Shown piece after piece: positions 1-10,873 of a stretch of 64,000 nt of DNA. The translations under genes and the position numbers were made by a program. The stretch is from Rhexocercosporidium sp. MPI-PUGE-AT-0058 (Eukaryota > Ascomycota > Leotiomycetes > Helotiales): assembly GCA_020746875.1 (NCBI GenBank), contig JAGTJL010000001.1, positions 1 to 64,000 of the forward strand, written 5' to 3'. Each line of letters opens with the position of its first letter. The stretch's first letter is position 1. The notes beneath the pieces are model-generated. The model did not search any database, was not told where the DNA came from, and saw only the letters and a program-made list of their open reading frames with translations.

Positions 1-548
1 CTTTTTTTATTGGCCATGCCACCCCTGATTGTGCTTAGGCAGAACCTTATATTAAACCTTTGCTACCCTAGAAGACTTTTACAAGATTAAAGTTCTACTT
101 CGTATTATGGGTAATAAATGTACAATTCTAGTCTGTGCATAGATCTGTTAACTCTTGGAAATTAGGAATGTGGCGGATCAGTATTACTTTATGATTGGCT
201 AGTACCCTTGTAAAAAGCCCTGCCAGGTAGAAATCTCTAGAATCGCGCTCAGACTGCGAGTGCACATTATTTCGGGCATGTAATTACCAAGTACTTTTCA
301 TTTACGAAGTAATTATTTCCATACTCTCCCCCGCCACCGGAATAAATCTAATACGATGGAGACGTGTGCGTAGCTTTCCAGTTTGTGCAGCAAGTAATAA
401 ATGAGATTTTGCGCACCCTTTGAAGCCATCCAGAATCTTCTATAGAAACCCTGGATTTGATGAAAGACCAATCTTTGGCCTCGCCAACCAAGCAAACCAG
501 GGCTTCTGGCCGCTCACAGCAGTGTTTTCCGATGGGCCTTTTGAGTTA
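1..548. other. AT-moderate stretch without a recognisable gene
   Basis: No open frame here resembles a protein family I know. A 60-codon minus-strand frame (313-495) has no recognisable motif and no splice-linked continuation. The stretch ends at the left inverted repeat of a TIR element that starts at 549. Confidence 0.4.
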
Positions 549-1197
549 CCGTATTATCTGGCATACAGCGCCATGGCGAATTAACTTTTCGGCAGTATTT
601 TGATAGGTTTGGACCTGGCGCTATAGTCAAGAGTGGCGCTGTAGATCATAATTTCCCCCTGAATCTTTACTAAAACATCTTCTTTTAAATGTTCGATTCC
701 GCTAACTGTAACCAGACTCTTTATCCTCTAATTGCACTTTTATATAGTATTATTAATATGCCTCTAATTCCTCGATCATTCTTGATGACGACGACATCGA
801 TGGAGATACAATTATAGTTCAAAGCACGTATATTTTAAGGCACGAGAAGGAGGCTACACTGGCAGAGAATAAAGCCGACGTCACAACAGATACTAGGAAT
901 AATACAGAGAGTGCTTTTGACTCAGACTCAGAGCTAGACTCTTCCGAAGAGTCAGGAGAGGAGGACGAGGATATGGCAGATATTGAGAGGAATAATAGAT
1001 AGAATATCACCAGAATATATGCTCTTGAACCCCTCTGTTTACACCTAAAATACGCGAGCTGTGAGTACCTTTGCTTAGAAATCTTATACCGCCATGGCGA
1101 TATAACATACGCGAAGTTAAGGTGATATAATTAGACCTGGCGGTATGGTCGAGAGGGCGGCCATAGCGAGAGTGGCGCTATATGCCAGATAATACGG
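549..1197 (+). mobile_element. Pogo/Tc1-like TIR deletion derivative
   Basis: Two 25-bp terminal inverted repeats (549-573 and 1173-1197) match at all but one position and begin CCGTATTATCTGG. TA dinucleotides flank both ends (547-548 and 1198-1199), which fits TA target duplication of Tc1/mariner/pogo elements. The interior keeps a plus-strand open frame (757-1002) ending in a very acidic Asp/Glu/Ser tail, which I infer to be the C-terminus of the lost transposase. No DDE core fits in 649 bp, so the element would depend on a transposase in trans. A more mutated relative lies at 1368-1972. Family assignment rests on the TA flanks and tail only. Confidence 0.6.
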
Positions 1198-1367
1198 TAA
1201 AGGATTTGGAGAGGAACTCGCATATTTAACGAAACGACGCGACGTGCCAAGGCTGTCAACACCACTGTTTATACCTTACTTTACTATCTTAGAGACGACT
1301 TTTTGGGATTATTTTCTTATAACTACGCGGTGATTGCATATTCTGATTCTTACGTCCATTTTAGTAT

Positions 1368-1972
1368 ACTATATAAACTGTAATATAGCGCTATGGCTCT
1401 GTATCTTTTTAGTGGTAAATCGATAGTTTTGGACCTGGCGCTGTAGTTAAGGGTGGCGTTATAGATTATAATTTCCCTTTAAATCCCCACTAAAATACCC
1501 TCTTCTTGATGACTTCCTCTACATCCTTTAATTATACTTTTATCTTTAAATAACATTCTTTTATATAATATCGTTAATATATCTTTAATTCCGCGTATTT
1601 TTGTAAGTCCTTTACTACCCGGTTAAGCTACCTTGAATCTGCAAGGCTTTTTATAACCTCCTAAACCTCGCTCTCGACCTGGACTATTTGCGAAAGATAA
1701 AACAACTCGCTCTTAGCGTGTTCTGGGCCGTAGGTATATTAAGGGAATTGGCGAACAAAAGATAATAAAGCAATTAGCTTAATAGCGAATTTAATATAAC
1801 GCTTAAGGCGTCGGGTGGCCTGGAGATTAAGAACGTGCGAGTCGACTTGTTATTAAAGAAAGAATTAAGGACGATAATATAAACGGCTTTATAAATTCGG
1901 AATTCGACGATTACGTTACTCGGAAACGATACTCTTATTCTCGAGAATATAAGTTAGTAGCGATCACGTATT
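1368..1972 (+). mobile_element. Second, RIP-degraded copy of the pogo-like element, 3' truncated
   Basis: The sequence at 1368-1600 aligns with the left end of the element at 549-800, with many C-to-T and G-to-A differences. It extends into a degenerate plus-strand coding stretch (about 1880-1970) containing RKRYSYSREYKLVAIT, which resembles the basic N-terminal DNA-binding part of fungal transposases. The copy stops where a copia LTR begins at 1973, so the LTR-bearing element inserted into it or truncated it. The right-hand inverted repeat is not seen. Confidence 0.5.
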
Positions 1973-2284
1973 TGTGAGAATTAGGCGAGCCAATCAGGAA
2001 TGAGGAAGCGCAGTAGGTAAGGACACGTGATCAAAGAGAGAGAATTGCTTGCTTGCTTGCTTGAAGAGCTAGAAGAGCTCTTCGGTAGTTATATATAAAA
2101 TAATAGCTTCTTTAAAAGCTTCTACGACTACGTAATTAATTACGTAGCTTATACGAGTTACGTAATTGAATACGAGCATAATTTCCCGGAATATAAAGGT
2201 AATTTCCGGGCCGCGTAAGTAGTGGAAACTCCTTCGGTTATTCTAGGGTAGAATCGGCACGAGTTACCGAAGTTAAATTTAATA
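1973..2284 (-). repeat. Copia-type LTR (3' LTR of a minus-strand element)
   Basis: This 312-bp segment is about 85-90% identical by eye to the solo LTR at 20274-20591. On the minus strand the LTR starts TGTTGG (mutated to TATTAA here by C-to-T changes) and ends TCTCACA. Just outside it, in the minus sense, is a purine run (AAGAGGGCG, plus-strand 2285-2293). That is where the polypurine tract of a 3' LTR belongs, and the copia reverse transcriptase remnant lies upstream in the same sense. The outer flank is GTATT (1968-1972); the matching 5' LTR is not visible. Confidence 0.75.
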
Positions 2285-2439
2285 CGCCCTCTTAATGAGT
2301 GACGTAATAGCTTTATAAGCTTATATATAAGCTAGCTTTAAAGTAGAGCTTCTATTTACAAGAATAAAGTAAATACATGAAATACCCTTTGCGGAGGGTA
2401 GGCTAGATGTGAAGAGAGAAATATAAATTACAATCTTAT

Positions 2440-3200
2440 TTCCTTCGCTTTAGCCTTATTCGGCTAGTCTTAAAAGCCTTATAAATTCAATAAATTTAGG
2501 CTTATCTAGTGGCTTTATAAAGCCGTCGGCTTTTTGTTTAGACCCTTTTATGTAAATTAAGTCTATTTCGTCTTAATTTATGAGGTCGCGGACGTAGTAG
2601 TATTTAACGGTAATATACTTAGTCCTTTTGTGGAATTGAGAGTTATTAATTAATAAGAGAGCGCCGTTATTATCTATATAAATAAGGAATCGTTCCTATA
2701 TATAATAGCTTAATTCGGTTAAAAGCTGCTTTATATAAACAGCCTCTTTAAAAGCCGAATTAATAGCCATATATTCGGCCTCAGTCGTGCTTTAAGCTAT
2801 AATACTTTGAAGCTTACTTTTCCAGCTGAATAAGTAACTCGCTAAGTAAAAGCTTAAGCCGCTAGTCGATTTAGCCGTACTAATATCTCCGGCGTAGTCG
2901 GCGTCGCAATAGCCGCTTATATATCGATTGAAGCTTTTTTCATAGATTAACCCTAGCTTTTTTAATCCTTTTAAGTATCTAAGTACGTTTTTAAAGGCAA
3001 TTAAGTAATCCGCGCTAGGGGTACTAGCGCCGATTACTTAATTGCCTTTAATATTATAATTTAAATTATAAAGATAATACGTCTCGATTAATAATTGAAA
3101 AAGTTATTTCTTTTGTAAATCGAAAGAGGTAAAAAGCTTCTGAATATAATTATATTTTAGCCCTTGCGAATATGAAAAATAAGGATTATAGCTTTAATAA
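2440..3200 (-). mobile_element. Ty1/copia reverse transcriptase-RNase H remnant
   Basis: The minus strand, read through several stops, gives copia hallmarks: GYCDADYAGDISTAKSTSG (about 2835-2930) and STTEAEYMA (about 2765-2800), with LRYLKGLKKLGLIY just upstream of these (about 2945-2990). These belong to the C-terminal RT/RNase H part of Pol. Frames carry stops and the composition is AT-rich, as expected after RIP. Upstream (above 3200) the element is lost, apparently cut by the 0.42-kb repeat at 3283. It pairs with the 3' LTR at 1973-2284. Clearly non-functional. Confidence 0.8.
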
Positions 3201-3282
3201 CGCATAATAATAATAGAATTTAGGTTAATTACTTTACAAATAAAAACCTATAAAATAATTATATATTTAAATTATTATTTAT

Positions 3283-3705
3283 GAAGTTAATTAGTATTAA
3301 GATAAGGGATTAATATAAGTAAAGAGAAAATACTCGAAATAAGGAAGTCATTAATAAGAATATATTAAAATAACGTAGTTATCTAAAATAAATTAAAAAA
3401 GTATAAGTATAAATTAAAAATAAATTAAAATTTAATCGAAGATCGTATTAGAATTAGTTCTTGAAATAATATATAATAATTAAGGGTTATATATATAAAA
3501 CATATAAGATAATAAGCGGTTTTGAAATCACGAACGATTTTTGATAAAAGAATAAGGGTTATTACGCTAAACTTTATTTGCTAGTAAAGCTAATAAGAAT
3601 TGCTTATTATATATATTTTTCGTCTATTATATAAGAACTACTGGTCAAAGCTTTCGCGTATTTTTACTGTAATTCCCCAAGGGAAAAGCTGGAAATTAAG
3701 GACAG
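3283..3705 (+). repeat. 0.42-kb AT-rich repeat, copy 1
   Basis: This segment reappears as its reverse complement at 28009-28418, with scattered mostly transition differences. It contains a TATATATAAA box and no coding sequence that I recognise. The boundaries are where the alignment fades. It could be a solo LTR or a non-autonomous DNA element; no clear TSD or terminal TG/CA was found. Confidence 0.6.
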
Positions 3706-3737
3706 ATTATATAAAAAGAAAAGTATTATATATTTAG

Positions 3738-4046
3738 TAAGCGTTAGACTTTTTCTACTAGTAATTATTTACCTCGCTTTATTCTTTTTAGAATTTACTT
3801 TTAGAATAAATGATAAAAAATTTGATTCGGTGGCGAATCGCTAGTATAGCGCTAGCTAATAGTAATAATATATTCTTACTTCTGGAACGGAAATAAATAA
3901 AAGGGAAGATATTGTAATAATTTATGCACTTAGCGCTGATTGCGTAATTATTGCTTTTATAAAGACAGTAAAAAAGAATAGGTAATTTTCCTTTTTTAGC
4001 AATTAGCTTCCGTATAAATTAAAGTATTACCAGCGAGTCTATAACT
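3738..4046 (-). mobile_element. TA-TIR element, inverted copy A (truncated)
   Basis: Its reverse complement matches the left 300 bp of the element at 8727-9095, including the paired motifs GCGCTATACTAGCGATTCGC and ACGCAATCAGCGCTAAG. It lacks the terminal inverted repeat: the match ends at 4046, directly at the left TA of the short element at 4050. Together with that element it forms a large imperfect palindrome. Confidence 0.6.
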
Positions 4047-4049
4047 GTA

Positions 4050-4293
4050 ATGATCACTGGCACGCTGAGGTGACTATGGAACAATAGAATAGCTAGGGAA
4101 GCGCTGTAGACTCGCTGGTGATATTTCAATTTATACAGAAGCTAATTGCTAAGGAGGGAAGATTACCTCTTCCCCCTCACTGTCCTTATGAGGGCAGTGA
4201 TTACGCAATCAGCGCTAAGAGCACAGACCATTACAAAAACGCTTCTCTATTTATTCCATTATGCTATAGTTACTTCAGCGTGCCAGTGATTAT
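4050..4293 (+). mobile_element. TA-flanked 244-bp MITE
   Basis: Terminal inverted repeats of about 28 bp (4050-4079 and 4266-4293) share the core ATCACTGGCACGCTGA. TA dinucleotides flank both ends (4048-4049 and 4294-4295). The interior (4100-4245) matches the element family at 8727 and, inverted, at 3738-4046. The copy is GC-richer than its relatives, suggesting it escaped RIP or arrived later. A 64-codon open frame at 4118-4312 is only the element read through and is not taken as a gene. Too small to encode a transposase. Confidence 0.7.
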
Positions 4294-4295
4294 TA

Positions 4296-4731
4296 TACTA
4301 TTAGTATATTAGTTCTTGAAGACTCCAATTAAAGAACTCAACAAAGTCCAATACTACCAACGTACCTCGATTACGAGCACAAGCTAGACTTTCAAGCTAT
4401 TCGAAATAGGAACCGTGTATCTCATCGGACCTCATCTTGTCCCCAACCTTATTACTTGTCAGCATATTCGTGCTTTCTCTAGCGGCGCTTGGCACCTGGC
4501 CGTTGTTCGCAGCGCGGCCCCATGATTCCAATATTAACTTCCTTCGCCCTTAACGGACGCCAGGATATGGGATATTCTCGTGGTTGGGCACCAGTCCCTG
4601 AATCGGATGTCGATGGTAGGTGGCAGCACTTGAATAGGAAAAAATATTTGTTTAAAAATCAAATGATAATTAAAGGTGAGTACTGTTTTCCCTCATACAA
4701 CCTGAAAGCCCCTCTGCATTCGCCTTGATAT
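4296..4731. other. Unannotated spacer
   Basis: Composition is near normal for the genic part of the window. A plus-strand frame at 4489-4728 has no recognisable motif. It lies downstream of the 3' end of the rhodopsin-fold gene, so part of it is probably that gene's 3' UTR and terminator. Confidence 0.4.
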
Positions 4732-6017
4732 TCACTCAACCGTGACTGAACTAGTCTTTAAAATCCCGCCTTCCAATTTTCTCAGCTCCACTTGACTCCC
4801 GTCCGGACTCGCGGCGTGAACGAAGGTGGCCACGCCATCTTGCACCGGCCCCCCCTTATTTGAACCGTATTTATCATATACCCAAGTTCTCCTTGTGCGA
4901 GTCCGGTCAAGTGAGCTCGAGATCGAGATTCCTAGGCTCTTTAGGAGTGGTTTGAGGCTAGGTAGGCAAACGACGATCATTGAGCCGCAATACTCGGCCG
5001 CTGCCCAGATATCTAGCCATTTGGGTCAGTATTTGAAGCGCGGATGGGGAGGACTCCTGTTGAGAACTGGCTTCGGGACACATACATATTGGTGTGTTTT
5101 CGGGTGAAATGCTGATTGCTATACATCTAGCAATACTGATAGCAATAGTGATTCCAGCCAGAAGAAAAATTCCATACACAGTGTACTTCTGACGCTTGTG
5201 GAGTTTGAGATCGTGTATGAGGAAAAAGGGCAGGATGAAAACTGTTGTCAGGGTTTGTTAGAAGGTACTAGAAACGAATTGGGAATAAAGATTACTCATT
5301 AAATCGCAAGAAAGATCAAAGCTAGCATGAATCCTGAAGAATGTCTCGCCTGTAACTAAAGGGCAATAGTCCGAATCTGTGGACCTAAATAAGATCTCGG
5401 TTAGCAGGAAAACCACTTGAATATGATATCATGCAGATGGAAGTCATACCAATTCGTGGACAGAGGTCTACATGATACGAACATGCCCAAAAATATAGTC
5501 ATCATGGAGCCTGCGAGATAGGCTGTGAGGCATTTCAATGCTATCCGTACCCGAGTTGATGTTGTTGGTACTAAATCATAGTAAAAGGCCACAATGCAGG
5601 CTTTTGGCAAGAAAACTCCGAGATAAAACAGTACATCTGATGCAAACCAGAGCTATGTGCCGAGGCGTTTTAGTTTATGCATTCGAGGCAATGTTAAGGA
5701 TAGGTAAAGGACAAACCTTGTTGAGTGGTATGGTGTTCGGGACCTCGCTCGCGTATCTCGTCAATCCACCCAGATGATATGTAATTGTATCACAAATAAT
5801 ACACCCAGTCTCTACCACCAGAGAAAAAATCAAGAGAAGCTCTGAAATCGGTCTTGTCCTTCCGCGCAGAAAATATGAATATATGCGCAGCGAGACGAAG
5901 AAGAAACTCAGGGCCAGAAGAGACCATTCAATCGCCTATAGGAAACTTTAATTTAATAAACTTTGTTGGAAGACAGCTGTTGTAACCTACTATTGTTGCT
6001 TCTCCAGAGGGAGGCAT
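4732..6017 (-). CDS. Fungal rhodopsin-fold (SAT4/PTH11-like) membrane protein
   Basis: Six exons on the minus strand (6017-5991, 5935-5717, 5652-5450, 5384-5296, 5241-5086, 5012-4732) total 975 nt and encode 324 residues. Every intron (54-73 bp) has GT-AG ends and all phases agree. The first exon gives MPPSGEATI, which joins to AIEWSLLALSFFFVSLRIYS. Family-like stretches follow: ICDTITYHLGG, LFYLGVFLPKACIVAFYYDL, FVSCRPLSTNWS, FILPFFLIHDLKLHKRQKY and IWAAAEYCGSMIVVCLPSLKP. These are typical of the seven-helix fungal rhodopsin domain (PF20684) with a polar C-terminal tail. Ligand unknown. It looks intact although repeat blocks lie on both sides. Short ORFs in this interval are fragments of these exons or antisense. 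Confidence 0.85.
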
Positions 6018-7627
6018 GATTGGTTGCGGGAGCGGTCGTCAAAGATTGAACGTACTGACGATGGACAGAGATATTTTGTAGCGATAGTTATTTATTGAAC
6101 AACATCACTGCCAAGGGATTTAAAAGGGGGGGACGGACGGCTTCATAAACACGGCCAAGCAGGAGTTTTCAATAACATGTCTGTCTTACTTAGTACGCAT
6201 CCATAAGTGGTGGCTCAAAGCCACCACTTATAGAGACATCTTCGGCAAACTTGGGGACTCGGCCCTCCAGGGAGTCGGGACAAATGGCTGAGTGTCAACC
6301 TGGGAGCAAACCTGCTTGAGGAAATAGTGATAGTCAAGTGCAGGCAAAAGCGGGCGCAATAGACTATGATCAAGGCCACATCCGGCTCTGTTCTCGGTTC
6401 ATCAAGCATATAAACTTACAGTAGAAAAGAGAGAATAGTTAGGAGTGACGAGTTCCGACGAGTGATGCTTTCCTCACCTCAAATTAAAGCAATGAAATTG
6501 GTTAGGTTTCAAAGATAAGGCATTGATTGACCTTTACGGAATAGTCGGATTGCTACTGTACTCCGCAATGGCGTACTCTTTCACTTGTGCAGATTGAGTT
6601 CTGCGAACAGGCGACCGGCCTGGTGGGAACCACTCCTATAGGATCAATCTTCCGCCTATCAGTAGATCCCTGAGTAGACTCTCATGTGAAGCAGCACGGA
6701 AAGCCCCGCGGTTCAATTGACTGAGCGCAAGTACTCACTTTATTTTTAATTCTGACAATCGCACAGACGTTTGAATAGAAGGTGGATCAAAATACACAGA
6801 TTTGGGCCACTCACAGGGGCTGAATCACCTCAAAAATCTTGGATTTCCAAGTAGTTTTTAGAAAGTCTCATATTTAGGATTGTAACCCCAGCGTGGTTTT
6901 GCTGTGTGGCGTTATTTCAGACCCACCCTTTATTCTGAAGTCTGTGCATTGTCACCACCTCACAGCCGCCCCCAATATCGCAAGCCTCAAGATCCGATCT
7001 TCGCGATTCTCGCGGTAAGACATGGAAATGAGTCGAGTTAAGGGCGTGGCTTCCTGAGTCGATCGCATTGGAGCTTTGGCAACAACGGGACGGAGTAATC
7101 TTACCTCCTGCACGGAAAATTCCGGCATATAACGTTGCGAGGTGCCCTTTTTTGAATTTGATGAGGTTTTCATGCTATGCAGACGGGCATCAGGTTTGGT
7201 GCTTTCCAGGTTTGACGTCGCAATGTCACGTGAGTGTAACCGACCCGATGAAAGATAAAACGCCCGTGCATGTTTCCGTGATAGGCTGCCGAGCTCCTAC
7301 GCTACGCCGCCACCGCATGTGAGCAACCGTTTTGCGGCGTTGTTCCTGTCTCGCCAGCCGACCCGGGGGTCAGACCGGTTTTACAGGTTTCCGGGAATTA
7401 AATCGGCTTTATCCTTTAAGACGGGCAGCTCGATTCCCCTGTTCATATTGTCTGTGGTGCCTCTCACACCAACAGCATAATACCATACTCAGCCATGATA
7501 TTGAACGATTCCTCCTTCCAGACTGGCTCTCCCTCTGTCTATGTCCCTCTTGCTATGTACCTTGTATATTTCTAAAACATATCTGCCCATGATCATATGA
7601 ACGGTACGCAGCCATTCACAGCGTGAG
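6018..7627. other. Upstream region and gene-poor stretch between repeat blocks
   Basis: Near-normal base composition. The left part is presumably the promoter of the rhodopsin-fold gene. Minus-strand frames at 6215-6409 and 6952-7173 have no family signature. At the right end the sequence looks like a promoter leading to an ATG at 7494 with a 26-codon frame (starting MILNDSSFQTG), after which repeats begin. No gene could be supported. Confidence 0.35.
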
Positions 7628-7660
7628 CAAAATTAATCATACAAATCAATTAATATTTAA

Positions 7661-7868
7661 TTGATTTGATTTGATTTAATTTGATTTGATTTGATTTGAT
7701 TTGATTTGATTTGATTTGATTTGATTTGATTTGATTTGATTTGATTTGATTTGATTTGATTTGATTTGATTTGATTTGATTTGATTTGATTTGATTTGAT
7801 TTGATTTGATTTGATTTGATTTGATTTGATTTGATTTGATTTGATTTGATTTGATTTGATTTGATTTT
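7661..7868 (+). repeat. (TTGAT)n microsatellite, about 41 units
   Basis: A pentanucleotide TTGAT is repeated for about 208 bp, with one variant unit near 7676-7680 and otherwise almost no interruption. It sits exactly at the left border of the long AT-rich block. Shorter runs of the same unit occur in both orientations at about 8398-8420 and 8465-8490. Confidence 0.95.
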
Positions 7869-8726
7869 AATTAATTAATCTAGATTAATCTAGGTTAATT
7901 TGATTAATGACTTTTTTCTTTAGATATTTATATATAATATAAGAATAGATTAAATAAGCGAGTATTTTAATAAATAATGAATGAATTAAAAAATAATCAA
8001 CTTATAAACTACTTAATTAAATAAATAACAGGTAGAAATCTGTTGAATTCTTTAGATTAGTATTTAGAATTTGCTGACAAATACAAACACTTGCTTATAA
8101 ATAGGCTTTCTATTAATAAAACCTTTTACTTTTCGATCTTAAACAGACTATACTATTACTAAGTTATTAATAAGGCTTACTAATCCAATATTAATTACTA
8201 ATGCAGTGTTACAAATTAAATAAAATAAGTTTCTTACTTTATTTGAGTTAAGCGAGGCTCTCTAGATTAACCGAGACTGTTAGACTTTAATTGATTCTAT
8301 TATTAGTATATATTAATCTTCTTTAGCTTAGTTTTAAAATCTAGTCCCAATTAGGACGCGGCTTTATATCAATCAAATTAATCAATTAATACTTGATTAA
8401 TTTGATTTGATTTGATTTGGTTTTGATTAATTAAGATTTTACTTGATTTGAATATGATTAATAGCTATTAATCAAATCAAATCAAATCATTTTTTACACT
8501 GCTCTTCACTTTAAAGCCGGCTGGACTTAAGATTAAATCGCTCTTTAATTGAATCTTATTTTACGTTAAGTATAATACGCTTTTTTAACTCGATTGACTC
8601 CTTAATACTATCGACGAGGCTATAAAGCCTACTTGAATACTCCGCAACTTAAACGACTGATTTAATGAGTCACTGCTTCGAGAAGGAATCGACGTATTAT
8701 TTAAGCCGATATTCTTTTAATCTGTA
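7869..8726. other. AT-rich repeat debris
   Basis: No coding sequence is recognisable. The segment 8360-8490 repeats the TTGAT-type sequence in both orientations and reads like the relic of a short element bounded by it. The remainder is TpA-rich and stop-rich in all frames. Confidence 0.5.
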
Positions 8727-9095
8727 ATGATCACTGGCACGCTGAGGTGATTATGGTATAATAGAATAGCTAGAGAAGCGCTGTAGACTCGCTAGTAATA
8801 TTTCAAATTATATAAAAGCTAATTATTAAAAAGGGAAGATTACTTCTTCTCCTTTATTATCTTTATAAGGACAGTAATTACGCAATCAGCGCTAAGAGCA
8901 TAAACTATTATAATATCTCTCTTTTTATTTACTTCTATCTTAAAAGTAAGGATATACTATAGCCCTTAGCTAGCGCTATACTAGCGATTCGCTAACGAAC
9001 TAAATTTTCTATTATTTATTTTAAAAGTGAATTCTAAAGAGAATAAAATAAGGTAAAAACTATTAATAAGAGGGACTTAGCGCTTATTAAGTATA
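8727..9095 (+). mobile_element. TA-TIR element, copy C (left end)
   Basis: It begins after TA (8725-8726) with the same terminal repeat as the 244-bp element at 4050 and continues with about 300 bp that matches 3738-4046 inverted. It is AT-shifted relative to the 4050 copy by transitions. No right end was found, so the element may extend through the unclassified coding-like sequence at 9180-10180. Confidence 0.65.
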
Positions 9096-9179
9096 TAATA
9101 CTTCTCCCTTCTTACAACCTTTCCTAATTAATAATAATAATTATAATAGATTATAAGTTATAACTATCCCTCGATCTTA

Positions 9180-10400
9180 ATAATATCGTCTTCTAATAGC
9201 TACTTAGCCGGCGGTTCCTCTAGTCGTAAGCGCAAAAGCAAGATACTTAACTTTACCGCGATTAACGCTAGTAATACCTCGACTAAACGCTAGCGAACCT
9301 TAATAACTTCTTTAAAGATAACTAATATTAACGACTTAAATAATGATAATAAAAATTCTAAAAATAATATCTGATTTTTTTAACGAATTTTATTTAAAGT
9401 AAAAAAGAATACGTATATTCGATTTTTAAGTAAAGCTATTATAAATATAAGCGACGTTCGTCAGGAGCTATACCTGCGTTACGCCGGCGAAGTCCAAGAA
9501 TTCCCCGATCTTTATTACTTTAATAACCTTAGCTTATTTACTGTAAAGTATTTAAATTATTATAAAAAGAGCAAGTCGTATAAGTTAATAAATTAAATTT
9601 TTTCTACTCGCTAGCAAAATATAAATTAATAACCGGCGAGGTCTTAGTTAAATTGAAATCACTTTTCAATAATCTCCTTAAAACCGCCTCTTAATTCAAT
9701 TTTAATAAAATTAAGCAAGCCGATCTCGATATTACTTAATTCATCTTTAATTAAGAAAAGCGTTGTATTAATTATTTTATTAAAATCTCTGACGCCGAAG
9801 CTCAGAAGTCTTCTTAAAAGCTTATAATATCCTCGATTAAGGAACTTTATATTAGCGTTATATCGGTTATTAACGGGCTATATAGCGCGCTAATCTCAAT
9901 TCTCTCTTAAGAATTCGAAAACTTAAAAAAAAGTAATACTAAGCTTATAATTAAGATTTCCGGATTTCGAGAAATAAATAAACTTAATATTCGCTAGCGA
10001 GTTCTTTATTAACTTCCAGCGAAAGACTTCCGAAAGGTTTACTTTAACTCTTTTAAAGATAATATAAATAAAGACTTTAAAGCCGGAGCTACTAAAGATA
10101 ATAATTATATTAATATTATTAAGAATTTAAGTAATAAAAATAAGTTTACTATTATTACTTAAAGATAAATCTAAGGTTTTTACTTGGCGATCTATTAGCG
10201 AAAGATTAGCGTTTGCACGGCGAAGCACTTTAATTTTCTGATTTTCTTAAGTATTTCGTTCTTATTATAGCGCGAATAAATAATATAAGCTTCTTTTTCT
10301 TTTAAATATTATTATTTAAATTATAATATTTAATACGCTTTTAAAATTATAAAACCTTATAAGCAAAAGCAGAAAAGTATATAATATTATAATATATCTT
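9180..10400 (+). mobile_element. Unclassified RIP-degraded coding-like remnant
   Basis: Plus-strand translation gives stretches with normal amino-acid composition between stops, for example INISDVRQELYLRYAGEVQE (about 9447-9510) and, in another frame, KDFRKVYFNSFKDNINKDFK (about 10025-10085). A Ser/Lys-rich segment precedes them near 9200. I cannot assign a family. The position just inside the TIR at 8727 suggests the body of that DNA transposon, but a gag-like relic is equally possible. Confidence 0.35.
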
Positions 10401-10873
10401 TAGCGAGTTATTAGCGTAGCTTTAGCAACTCTCCCTCGAACCCTTCGAAGAAGCAAGAAATTATAAGCTTATCTTTGCTAGCGCTTAGCTTTCTTTTTAA
10501 TAGCGTTTCGACTTTTCAATAATTTAATTAACTTTTAGAAATTTATAAAATTCTTTATTATTTCTTAAGAATTATATATTAAGCTAAATCTTTTTTATTT
10601 AATAAAGTATTATTCTTTGCTTTTAATTACTCGTCGATCTAAAAGAATCTTAATAGCGTATTATTCTTCTTTATTAACGAGATTAAGTTAAACGACTTCT
10701 GACGATTCGCCGGGCCTTTACTAATACGGCTTTAGTAATAATATATAGAAGACGTTATGTAAATAGCTATATTTAAGAGGTAATTTTAGCTTATACGCTT
10801 GTTTTCCGATTCTTTTAATAATTTTAAAAAGCTTTAAAAATTAATAATTTAGCTTTTTATTTAAACGAATTAT

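Noticed and set aside
4118..4312. 64-codon plus-strand open frame
   Set aside because: It lies inside the TA-flanked MITE and reads through its inverted repeat; other copies of the family do not keep the frame.
4826..5107. 93-codon plus-strand frame
   Set aside because: Antisense to the last exons of the rhodopsin-fold gene, which has consistent splice phases and family motifs.
7661..7868. TTGAT array as telomere, centromere or CRISPR repeat
   Set aside because: The unit is not a telomere repeat, there are no spacers, and a single 208-bp microsatellite is too small for a centromere.
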